Shown here: positions 1 through 6,449 of the stretch, piece by piece
How positions within the stretch are numbered: position 1 is the first letter of the stretch
Layout: each line of letters begins with the position of its first letter
DNA from: Ruegeria discodermiae
GTDB lineage: Bacteria; Pseudomonadota; Alphaproteobacteria; Rhodobacterales; Rhodobacteraceae
Reading direction: 5' to 3'
Length of the DNA stretch: 64,000 nt
NCBI RefSeq assembly: GCF_030758345.1
Contig: NZ_JAVAMO010000003.1
Span: 124,001-188,000, forward strand
Program-made: the position numbers and the translations under genes
The notes under the pieces: model-generated
Told to the model about the DNA's origin: nothing
Database searches by the model: none
What the model saw: the letters and a program-made list of their open reading frames with translations, nothing else

Positions 1-549
1 CTCCATATAGACCAGGGCGCGGTTCTCCTGACACAGAACGGTGCCATGGATGGCCCCCGCCTCAAGATAGAGCGAGGGGGTGCGGTTGATCTTGGACGCC
101 AATTCATAGAGCCACGAGGTGCGTACTGTGGTTTGCGGCAGGGTGATCCCCTCCAGCCCCTCCATCATATCGCCGAACACCGTGCCCACGGCGCAGCCAC
201 TGGTTCGGGTCTTTTTCTTGAGCTTGTCCTCGTAGGAGGTTTCGCGCCGCGTCCTGACCACCACGGTCTCAAGCTCTTCGTCGAACTCCACCCCGGTGAT
301 CTCGTCATCCTCAAGCAACATGCCCTGATTGCGCAGAAACCCCAGTGCCAGATAGTCGGGATAATCACCGATGGTCATCGCGGTGACGATTTCCTGCGCG
401 TTGAGAAAGATGGTCAGAGGCCGTTCCTCGACCACCGAGATGACCTCAGCCGCGCCGTTCTGATCGACGCCTTCAACCGAGCGTGTCAGGCGGGCCGCCT
501 TGGGGTCGGGGGCGATGATATAATCCGAGACACTGTCCGATCTGGCCAA
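1..549 (-). CDS. fdhD: Formate dehydrogenase accessory sulfurtransferase FdhD (3' end outside window)
   Basis: FdhD passes sulfur from a cysteine desulfurase to the molybdenum cofactor of formate dehydrogenase in the cytoplasm. The reading frame is open to the left edge, so the C-terminal part is missing. Typical family stretches are visible: ERPLTIFLN (about residues 42-50), a DYPDYLALGFLRNQ-like block (62-75) and TSGCAVGTVFGDMMEG (116-131). There is no ATG; the frame has an upstream TAA and then TTG codons at 555 and 549. I chose 549 because AAAGGG lies 6 nt before it. Only the first cysteine (C119) of the C-x-x-C loop known from E. coli is present (C-A-V-G). The gene is divergent from the azlC-like gene. 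Confidence 0.88.
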   Translation of the reverse strand, partial: MARSDSVSDYIIAPDPKAARLTRSVEGVDQNGAAEVISVVEERPLTIFLNAQEIVTAMTIGDYPDYLALGFLRNQGMLLEDDEITGVEFDEELETVVVRTRRETSYEDKLKKKTRTSGCAVGTVFGDMMEGLEGITLPQTTVRTSWLYELASKINRTPSLYLEAGAIHGTVLCQENRALVYME

Positions 550-604
550 TTGCAACCCTTTCTCAAGCCCGTTACTGCGGTCTGGGCCAACTTAGGATCG
601 GATC

Positions 605-658
605 ATGGCAATCACCACCACGAAATCCTACTACTGGAGAGGTTTCCTCGATGGGTAA
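605..658 (+). other. Interrupted 5' end of azlC: in-frame TAA at codon 18
   Basis: An ATG at 605, with an AGGA ribosome-binding motif 7 nt upstream, opens a frame that reads MAITTTKSYYWRGFLDG and then meets TAA at 656-658. The frame then continues without interruption as PFLLMALPFG and the rest of AzlC (671 is the next ATG, 22 codons downstream and in the same frame). AzlC proteins normally begin with a short soluble stretch and then a GLPFLL-type segment, so a leucine codon (TTA) appears to have become TAA. It is either a nonsense mutation or a base-call error. Confidence 0.75.
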
Positions 659-670
659 CCCTTTCTGCTG

Positions 671-1321
671 ATGGCGCTCCCGTTTGGCATGCTTTTTGGC
701 GTGCTGGCGACCGAGGCGGGCCTGAGCGTGGTGCAGACCATGTCATTCTCGGCCGCCGTCTTTGCCGGGGCGGCACAGTTCACCGCGCTGCACCTGCTGA
801 ATGACAACGCCCCCACCATTGTGGCGATCCTGTCCGCGCTGGCCGTCAATCTGCGGGTGGCGATGTATTCGGCCTCGCTGACGCCGTATCTGGGTGCGGC
901 ACCGCTCTGGCAGCGGGTGTTTGCGGCCTATTTCACGATCGACCAGAGCTATGCCTGTTCGATGATGCAATTCGAAAAAGAACCCAGGATGAAGGTGTCG
1001 GAGCGTCTTCGGTATTTCTTTGGCGTCGTGTCCCCGCTGACCCCTGCCTGGCTGGTGGCCACCTATCTGGGCGCGGTTGTCGGCACGCGCATTCCCGAAA
1101 GCTGGGGGCTGGATTTCGCCCTGCCGATCACCTTTCTGGCCATGATCGGCCCAATGCTGAGAACCCCGGCGCATGTGGTCGCCGCGCTGGTCGCCATCGT
1201 TGTTGCACTGCTGAGCACTACTGTCCCCTTCAACCTCGGCTTGCTGATTGCGGGTTGCGCCGGGATGATGGCGGGCGCGCGCTGCGAGGTGATCCTTGAT
1301 CGGCGGAGGGCTGCGGCATGA
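671..1321 (+). CDS. azlC: AzlC family branched-chain amino acid exporter large subunit, N-terminus lost to a stop codon
   Basis: Inner-membrane protein of the AzlC family, which together with AzlD exports branched-chain amino acids and analogues. The 216 residues hold the usual hydrophobic segments, including a PFGMLFG start of the first helix, AAVFAGAAQF, and a DQSYACS stretch (about residues 90-96). The natural start is probably the ATG at 605; an in-frame TAA at 656-658 separates it from this frame, and the ATG at 671 has only a weak ribosome-binding motif and would remove about 22 residues including the lead-in to the first membrane helix. The stop overlaps the azlD start (ATGA), so the two are translationally coupled. 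If the stop is real, azlC is probably a pseudogene or poorly made. Confidence 0.8.
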   Translation: MALPFGMLFGVLATEAGLSVVQTMSFSAAVFAGAAQFTALHLLNDNAPTIVAILSALAVNLRVAMYSASLTPYLGAAPLWQRVFAAYFTIDQSYACSMMQFEKEPRMKVSERLRYFFGVVSPLTPAWLVATYLGAVVGTRIPESWGLDFALPITFLAMIGPMLRTPAHVVAALVAIVVALLSTTVPFNLGLLIAGCAGMMAGARCEVILDRRRAAA

Positions 1322-1650
1322 AAAACCTCGATCCGACGACGATCTGGATCGTGATCGCAAGCCTTGCGGTTGGCAGCTTTGCGTTGCGCTTCGTGTTCAT
1401 CGGCCTTGTTGGGGGCCGCACCATGCCGGACTGGCTGCTCCGGCATCTTCGCTACACGGCGGCTGCAATCATCCCGGCCATGGTCGCGCCGCTGGTAGTC
1501 TGGCCCAGTGCCACGGACGGCAAACCGGACCTCGCCCATATGAGCGCCGCCGCCGCAGCGCTGGCAGTGGGCTATATTACCAGGAACGTGATCTTTGGGA
1601 TCATCGGCGGGGCCGCCACGCTTTACGGGTTGCTCTATCTGGCTGGCTAA
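1318..1650 (+). CDS. azlD: AzlD family branched-chain amino acid exporter small subunit
   Basis: Small integral membrane protein of 110 residues, the usual AzlD length, forming the exporter with AzlC. Three to four hydrophobic segments are visible (about residues 8-28, 45-62, 76-108), with the typical R-F-V-F-I-G-L and R-Y-T-A-A-A-I-I-P-A blocks. Its ATG overlaps the azlC stop (ATGA at 1318-1321). Convergent with the lipoprotein gene that ends 3 nt after it. Confidence 0.85.
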   Translation: MKNLDPTTIWIVIASLAVGSFALRFVFIGLVGGRTMPDWLLRHLRYTAAAIIPAMVAPLVVWPSATDGKPDLAHMSAAAAALAVGYITRNVIFGIIGGAATLYGLLYLAG

Positions 1651-1653
1651 CGC

Positions 1654-2274
1654 CTAACCCTGAGCCTGCTGGTTCAGGGCTGCATTGCCTTCGGTCAGGC
1701 CTTTTTGCAGGTCCTCATCGTCATTTTCATAGTAGCGGTCGGTGACCACACCCGGGATTTGCGCGAACTGTTCCTGCAGTTTGACAGGTTGATAGACCAC
1801 ATCAATCTGTTCAAACCCCGGCACCTGCTTGAGAAGGCGCGCGGTGGCATTTGAGCAGAACGCGCCCATCACCCGGCCGTTCTGTTTGGCCAGTTGAAGT
1901 GCGATCTCGGCCTGTTCTGGCGTCACCTCAACCCGTTGGCGCACCACATGATAGGTGCTGCGCGCATGGGCGCCGCGATAGGCCTGCTCAACTGCGGGCG
2001 TGATCCCATAGAGCACGTCATTATATTCCGGCACGATATCGGCATGGAATGATCCGGCCGGATCAAAAATCACCCGCTCGCTGCCATTGATCAACAGCGA
2101 TGAATGACCGCCGCCGCCGGTCCGGTTGTTCACCATCGTGTAAAGGGTCAGGTAGGCTGGCCCCGGATCGCGGTAGGACACCGCTGCAATGGTTTGCGGA
2201 TCAGCATTGGGCGCGCTTTGGGTGCAGCCGACAAGCGTCAGCGCAACGGCGCAGGCCAGAAGCGGGCGGAACAA
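1654..2274 (-). CDS. Lipoprotein, possible permuted NlpC/P60-like (papain-like) hydrolase
   Basis: 206 residues with a lipoprotein signal peptide: hydrophobic residues 4-16 and the lipobox L-V-G-C17. The mature part contains GGGGHSSLLINGSERVIFDP (H57 region) and later AFCSNATARLL with C140. A histidine in a G-H-S-S context before a cysteine at the start of a helix is the residue order of circularly permuted NlpC/P60 enzymes, so a papain-like amidase or esterase is possible. That is inference from motif order only. The polar D/E/Q-rich C-terminus looks disordered. It lies 17 nt downstream of the coxIV gene on the same strand and is convergent with azlD. Confidence 0.6.
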   Translation of the reverse strand: MFRPLLACAVALTLVGCTQSAPNADPQTIAAVSYRDPGPAYLTLYTMVNNRTGGGGHSSLLINGSERVIFDPAGSFHADIVPEYNDVLYGITPAVEQAYRGAHARSTYHVVRQRVEVTPEQAEIALQLAKQNGRVMGAFCSNATARLLKQVPGFEQIDVVYQPVKLQEQFAQIPGVVTDRYYENDDEDLQKGLTEGNAALNQQAQG

Positions 2275-2291
2275 GGGGAAATCCAGCGTGA

Positions 2292-2426
2292 TCAGGTGGC
2301 GAAAACGGCCAGGAACACCAGGATCCCGAGGATCGCGACAACGGTCCAGGTGGTGAACTTGACGAAACCGTCAAAGGTCGAGATCTGTTCCTTGATGTCC
2401 ATTTCGCCGTGCTTGTGGTCTGCCAT
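2292..2426 (-). CDS. aa3-type cytochrome c oxidase subunit IV (44 aa)
   Basis: A 44-residue protein starting MADHKHGEMD, with a short charged N-terminus, the block EQISTFDGFVKFTTW (residues 13-27) and a single C-terminal membrane helix (about 26-43). This is the layout of bacterial aa3-type cytochrome c oxidase subunit IV, a small accessory subunit of the terminal oxidase in the inner membrane. AGGA precedes the ATG. No other oxidase subunit lies nearby, which is usual for this gene in Rhodobacteraceae. Confidence 0.85.
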   Translation of the reverse strand: MADHKHGEMDIKEQISTFDGFVKFTTWTVVAILGILVFLAVFAT

Positions 2427-2489
2427 GGGTCACTATCCTATTCGCGTTTTAACAGGTGGATACTGGATTCGCAGGCCCGTGTCACCACG

Positions 2490-3053
2490 TCAATCGCGCG
2501 CAGGGGTGGTCCAACCAAAGGGATCGCAAGACGGATAGCCATAGCCCCAGCGCCACGGCAATCCCGAGCATGGCCCACCACCAAACCGCACCGCCAGAAA
2601 CATCGCCCCCGCGATAGTCGCATAGGCCTGCCGCACAGTGTCTCGCGAGACATCATATCGATCGGCGAGCGCCTGTTCCTGCTCCGCCCCGGTGGCAATC
2701 ACACAGGCGCGCAGAGCTTGATCGGCGACCAGCCGTGCCTCATAGCTCTGGTCTGCCTCTTCCGCGCCAGAAGCATTGTGATAAGCGCGGTCATGGGTGA
2801 CACAGCACTCCTCCCAAGGCGGTGCACCCTCGAAGCTCTGCTCGAAATCGGGGAAGGTTTCGGCAACCAGTTCCCAGGACCTGGACAGACCGCCGGAACA
2901 GCCATCGGTCTCGAACGCGCTCAGATCAGCCGTTGCGCGAAGCGCCATCAATGTGCGATGCGCGGGCATCTCCAGCGCTTTGCCCAAGTCCTGCGCAGAG
3001 GCGGGCAGCGCCAGAAGGCAGAAAGCCAGAGCGAGATTACGGGCTGTTGTCAC
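2490..3053 (-). CDS. Secreted protein with a phospholipase A2-like motif
   Basis: 187 residues with a clear Sec signal peptide (residues 1-20, cleavage at A-S-A/Q-D). The mature part holds D50-G-C-S-G-G and then P-W-E-E-C83-C84-V-T-H87-D88-R-A-Y. A calcium-loop-like DGCSGG followed by CC-x-x-HD-x-x-Y is the signature arrangement of phospholipase A2, including bacterial secreted PLA2s, where the H-D pair is catalytic. The rest is not recognisable to me. The start overlaps the 3' end of the upstream glycerophosphodiesterase gene by 17 nt. Co-expression of a PLA2-like protein and a glycerophosphodiesterase would fit stepwise breakdown of phospholipid. Function is inferred from the motif. Confidence 0.65.
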   Translation of the reverse strand: MTTARNLALAFCLLALPASAQDLGKALEMPAHRTLMALRATADLSAFETDGCSGGLSRSWELVAETFPDFEQSFEGAPPWEECCVTHDRAYHNASGAEEADQSYEARLVADQALRACVIATGAEQEQALADRYDVSRDTVRQAYATIAGAMFLAVRFGGGPCSGLPWRWGYGYPSCDPFGWTTPARD

Positions 3054-4875
3054 GATAGCTGCCCTGTGTCAGATCTACGCCCATTTCCTCGACAAACCAC
3101 AAAAGAACCCGCTCGCTCGGACCAAGCTCTTGCCGGATGCGGATCACCTCCTTGGCCAGCGCGGGCTCGTCGGTGATCAGCCCATCCGCCCCCAGCGAGA
3201 TCATCTTGGACATTTCCAGCGGGTCGTTCACCGTCCAGACGTAGAAATCCTTGCCCGCCTCCTGCACCGAGCGGATCAGGCCGGGACGCGCCGTTGCTGT
3301 ACTGACCGCGACGAAATCGCCCTCCAGCCCCGCCAGATCGCCAACGGCTGTTGCCGCCAGCACGCCGGTGCGCCAATCCGGGCGCAACGCGCGCATCTTC
3401 TGCACCGCCTGGTACTTCAATGACATGGTGGCGATCTGGTCGGCCATGCCCAGATCCTCGACAATGTCGATCACCCGGTTTTCCAAATCCTCGTCATGGC
3501 CGTAATATTTCAACTCAATCAGCACGTTGGACTTGCCGCGTGCAGCGGCCAGAACATCCCGCAGGGTGGGAGTACGCTCTTCCCCATACGCGGGATCGAA
3601 CCAGCTGCCGATATCGATCTCGTCCAGATCGGCCATGGTGGCGTCCCAGATTTTCAAATCGACGCCGGACAGCTTCATGTAGTCGCTGTCATGCATGACC
3701 ACGACCACGCCATCCGCCGTTTCCTGCACATCGATCTCGACCCAGTCGGCCTGATCCTCGATAGCTTTCTGCACCGACGCCATAGTGTTTTCCGGACGCT
3801 GCCCCGCTGCGCCGCGATGGGCGATCACCGCAACCGGCTTGTCATCCTGGACCCGCGCCAGAACCGCGTTGCCGACCCAGCCGCCCGCAACCACCGCCAG
3901 CACCGACAGACAGGCCGCCGCGATCAGACGACCCCGCAGACCCGCCTGCCCCTGATGGGCTTGCAGATGCACCGGATGGTCCAGATACCCGTCCAGCAGC
4001 ACCGCCAGCGCACCCAGCGCCGTGGCCGCCAGCACAAGACCCAGCACCGCCCAGAGGACAACAACCGCCATGCTCAGCCGCAACACAAGCGTCAGCCCGC
4101 CCCCTTCCGTCACCGGCATCAGACCCAGTGCCGCCCCTGCAAGCGCAGCGATCAGCGCGGCAATCGCTGCCCGCAGGATCAGCCACAGCGCCAGCCGCAG
4201 CTTGAGCGCGGTCTGCTTGCCCTGCATCAAGGACACGCTCACCGCAAAGGAGGCCTTGGGGCGCATGTCTTCGAACAGCACCATATGCAGCGCCAGCGCC
4301 CAGCCCGACAGCCGCCGGATCAGAACCCAGGCCATGACAACGACCACCAGACCTATCAGACCGGCAGCAATCAGGAACGAGGGTGGCTTGAATGTGAGGT
4401 AGTAGTTGATGTCATATTCCGTCAGGGTCCACCAAGCGATGAACCCCGCAATCGCGGCAAACGGCACAACCAGCAACAGCACCTTAAGCACCAGCCGCAG
4501 CGCAAATTCCAGCAGCCGCATCAGCTTGCCCAACACAAGCCTCAGCGCCACCGCTCCCGCCTGCCAGAGATTGCCGGTTTCGACCCGCAAGCAGGCGGCC
4601 ATGACGGCAAAACCCAGAATCTCGGCGACCAGCACGATACTCAGGACAACCACGCCAACGATGAACCCCATTGGCGAGAGCAGGAAGAAAGCAATGTCCT
4701 GGTCGGTCAGTGCGGATTGATGGGACAGCGAAACCGCAAGGTTTACGGCCAGGGCGACACCCGGCGCAATCAGGGCAACCGTCAGCAGGCGCAACACCAT
4801 ATAGAGCGGCACAAAGACGCGCCGCCTTGCCCAGGCATCACGATACGCCCGCACCACTGCGGTCAAATGCGCCAT
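3037..4875 (-). CDS. Glycerophosphodiester phosphodiesterase with N-terminal membrane domain
   Basis: 612 residues. The first ~340 hold about eight hydrophobic helices, matching the membrane domain found fused to some bacterial glycerophosphodiesterases. The C-terminal ~260 residues are a GDPD TIM barrel: A-H353-R-G-A with P361-E-N, the metal ligands E380-I-D382, and M-H395-D396. The enzyme hydrolyses glycerophosphodiesters to glycerol-3-phosphate and an alcohol. A T-D-E-P-A-L-A-K tail motif closes the barrel as usual. The domain probably faces outward at the membrane. It overlaps the PLA2-like gene downstream. Confidence 0.9.
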   Translation of the reverse strand: MAHLTAVVRAYRDAWARRRVFVPLYMVLRLLTVALIAPGVALAVNLAVSLSHQSALTDQDIAFFLLSPMGFIVGVVVLSIVLVAEILGFAVMAACLRVETGNLWQAGAVALRLVLGKLMRLLEFALRLVLKVLLLVVPFAAIAGFIAWWTLTEYDINYYLTFKPPSFLIAAGLIGLVVVVMAWVLIRRLSGWALALHMVLFEDMRPKASFAVSVSLMQGKQTALKLRLALWLILRAAIAALIAALAGAALGLMPVTEGGGLTLVLRLSMAVVVLWAVLGLVLAATALGALAVLLDGYLDHPVHLQAHQGQAGLRGRLIAAACLSVLAVVAGGWVGNAVLARVQDDKPVAVIAHRGAAGQRPENTMASVQKAIEDQADWVEIDVQETADGVVVVMHDSDYMKLSGVDLKIWDATMADLDEIDIGSWFDPAYGEERTPTLRDVLAAARGKSNVLIELKYYGHDEDLENRVIDIVEDLGMADQIATMSLKYQAVQKMRALRPDWRTGVLAATAVGDLAGLEGDFVAVSTATARPGLIRSVQEAGKDFYVWTVNDPLEMSKMISLGADGLITDEPALAKEVIRIRQELGPSERVLLWFVEEMGVDLTQGSYRDNSP

Positions 4876-4940
4876 ATCTGTCCCTCCATCCGTTTACCCT
4901 CATAGAATGGGTCAACGGCTCGGAGGGCAAGCGAAACCGC

Positions 4941-5399
4941 TCAGCCCGCGTTGTTTTCCAGATCAGCGGCCAGCCGGAAACCGATACGATTGGCCGGTTC
5001 CTTTTCGGAGGGGATGGGCAGCGCCCGCAGCATCACGTTCAACTGGCTCACATGCTGGACCAGCTGGGTTTTTGCACCGCTCCCATCGCTGCCGTAGAAG
5101 GTGACAATGTCAGGGTCGTAATAGCCCATACCCTCGATCCGCAGCACGCCGGCATCGCCACCGGTAAAGCCCATGGCAACCTCATGCCTGGCATCCAGCT
5201 GTTTCTCGAAATTGCGGATATAGATGATCAACCGCTCATAGGCCCATTGCGCCGGGCTTTTCTTTTGCGCGGGTTCCGCCACCGGGTGCGGTCCCTGTTT
5301 CATCCGCGCGGGGCTTTTGGGATCGGCATGCACCTCGTGGCAGCGTGGCAGCGCATCGCTTTCGATCGCTTCTGCAGCCGTCTCGATCTGGTCACCCAT
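4941..5399 (-). CDS. DUF6173-like protein
   Basis: 152 residues, no signal peptide or membrane segment. The N-terminal ~45 residues are polar and probably disordered. From about residue 48 it has a conserved-looking core: SPAQWAYERLIIYIRNFEKQ, then HEVAMGFTGGDAG and GYYDPDIVTFYG. I recognise this as the DUF6173 type common in Rhodobacteraceae; its function is unknown. It starts 3 nt after the MBL hydrolase stop on the same strand and is the last gene of a three-gene operon with the acyl-CoA dehydrogenase. Confidence 0.65.
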   Translation of the reverse strand: MGDQIETAAEAIESDALPRCHEVHADPKSPARMKQGPHPVAEPAQKKSPAQWAYERLIIYIRNFEKQLDARHEVAMGFTGGDAGVLRIEGMGYYDPDIVTFYGSDGSGAKTQLVQHVSQLNVMLRALPIPSEKEPANRIGFRLAADLENNAG

Positions 5400-5402
5400 G
5401 CT

Positions 5403-6449
5403 TTACCCCTTGCACTGATAGAGCCAGGCGCCATCGGCCCGGCGGTCACGTTCGACCTCTCCAATGTGGTAAAGATGGTTGAGATGCGCAACTGCTTCGA
5501 CAAGGGCCAGCCCGTACTCGCCCTCGCCGATCTTGCGTTTGAACAGCGGCAGGAAACAGTCCGATGCCACTTTCGGCACATCCAGATGATCCTTGAGCCG
5601 GTCCAGCGCACTGTGATGATTGTCGATCAACTGTCGCATACGGAAGGGCAACCCGGTAAAGGGCAGTTTGTGCCCACCGAGTGCCAGATGTCCGGGCTGA
5701 GCAAGGCCCGAGAGCCGCTCGCAGCTTTCCAGCCACTCCGCCAGCGGGTCGGCCATCGGTTCGGTCGGGTAGACGCCGATATTGGGGCTGATGGAGCTGA
5801 GGATCTGATCACCAGTAAGGACGAGATCACCTTCACGGCTCCACAGCGTCGCATGTTCAGGCGCGTGGCCATTGCCGATATGGATGTCCCAATCGCGCCC
5901 GCCCATATGGAACACGCTGCCCTGCTTGATCCGGGTAAAGCCCAGCGGCATGGGATAAACCATATCGGCAAAGTTGAAGGGCCGCTGCGCCATGCGCGCC
6001 TCAAGGATTTCAGGCGCCATCCCGGCGCTGCGGTAGAAATCCAGTGTCTCTTCGGGCCAGACCTCCTGCACATCCAGCGTCAGCATCCGGGCAAACAACC
6101 ACGCAGTACGGGTGGTAACCAGCTCCGCGCCAAACTCGTACTGGAACCAGCCTGCATTGCCAATGTGGTCAGGATGGTGGTGGGTGACCAGAACCCGCCG
6201 CACCGGCTTGCCCGCCAGTGGCCCATTGATCAGCCCCTGCCATATCGCGCGGGTTTTCTTCGACGAAAAGCCGGTATCAATCAGCGTCCAGCCATCGCCG
6301 TCATCCAGAGCATAGACATTCACATGGTCCAGCTTCATCGGCAATGGCAGGCGCATCCACAAGACGCCCTCTGCCACCTCGATTGCCTCGCCCGGCGCGG
6401 GCGGTTCTGGCCAGGGGAAGCGGAGACCGGTTTCTGGTGTGCCGTCCAT
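5403..6449 (-). CDS. MBL fold metallo-hydrolase
   Basis: 348 residues, cytoplasmic. It has the metallo-beta-lactamase zinc motif T-H90-H-H92-P-D94-H95 after L-I-D-T-G, then G-N-G-H-A-P-E-H and L-T-G-D-Q-I-L further on, which are the remaining metal-ligand blocks. The C-terminal ~80 residues resemble the extra domain of alphaproteobacterial MBL hydrolases that act on thioesters or lactones. The ATG at 6449 shares its first base with the dehydrogenase stop codon, so the two are coupled. Next to a DmdC-type dehydrogenase it may be a thioester hydrolase for acyl-CoA intermediates, which is a guess from context. Confidence 0.85.
   Translation of the reverse strand: MDGTPETGLRFPWPEPPAPGEAIEVAEGVLWMRLPLPMKLDHVNVYALDDGDGWTLIDTGFSSKKTRAIWQGLINGPLAGKPVRRVLVTHHHPDHIGNAGWFQYEFGAELVTTRTAWLFARMLTLDVQEVWPEETLDFYRSAGMAPEILEARMAQRPFNFADMVYPMPLGFTRIKQGSVFHMGGRDWDIHIGNGHAPEHATLWSREGDLVLTGDQILSSISPNIGVYPTEPMADPLAEWLESCERLSGLAQPGHLALGGHKLPFTGLPFRMRQLIDNHHSALDRLKDHLDVPKVASDCFLPLFKRKIGEGEYGLALVEAVAHLNHLYHIGEVERDRRADGAWLYQCKG

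Noticed and set aside
46-804. Open frame of about 252 codons on the plus strand
   Set aside because: It covers the fdhD and azlC regions in another frame, whereas those frames show clear family motifs.
3496-4905. Open frame of about 469 codons on the plus strand opposite the glycerophosphodiesterase
   Set aside because: No domain and an H/Q/R-rich composition; the minus-strand gene has intact GDPD motifs.
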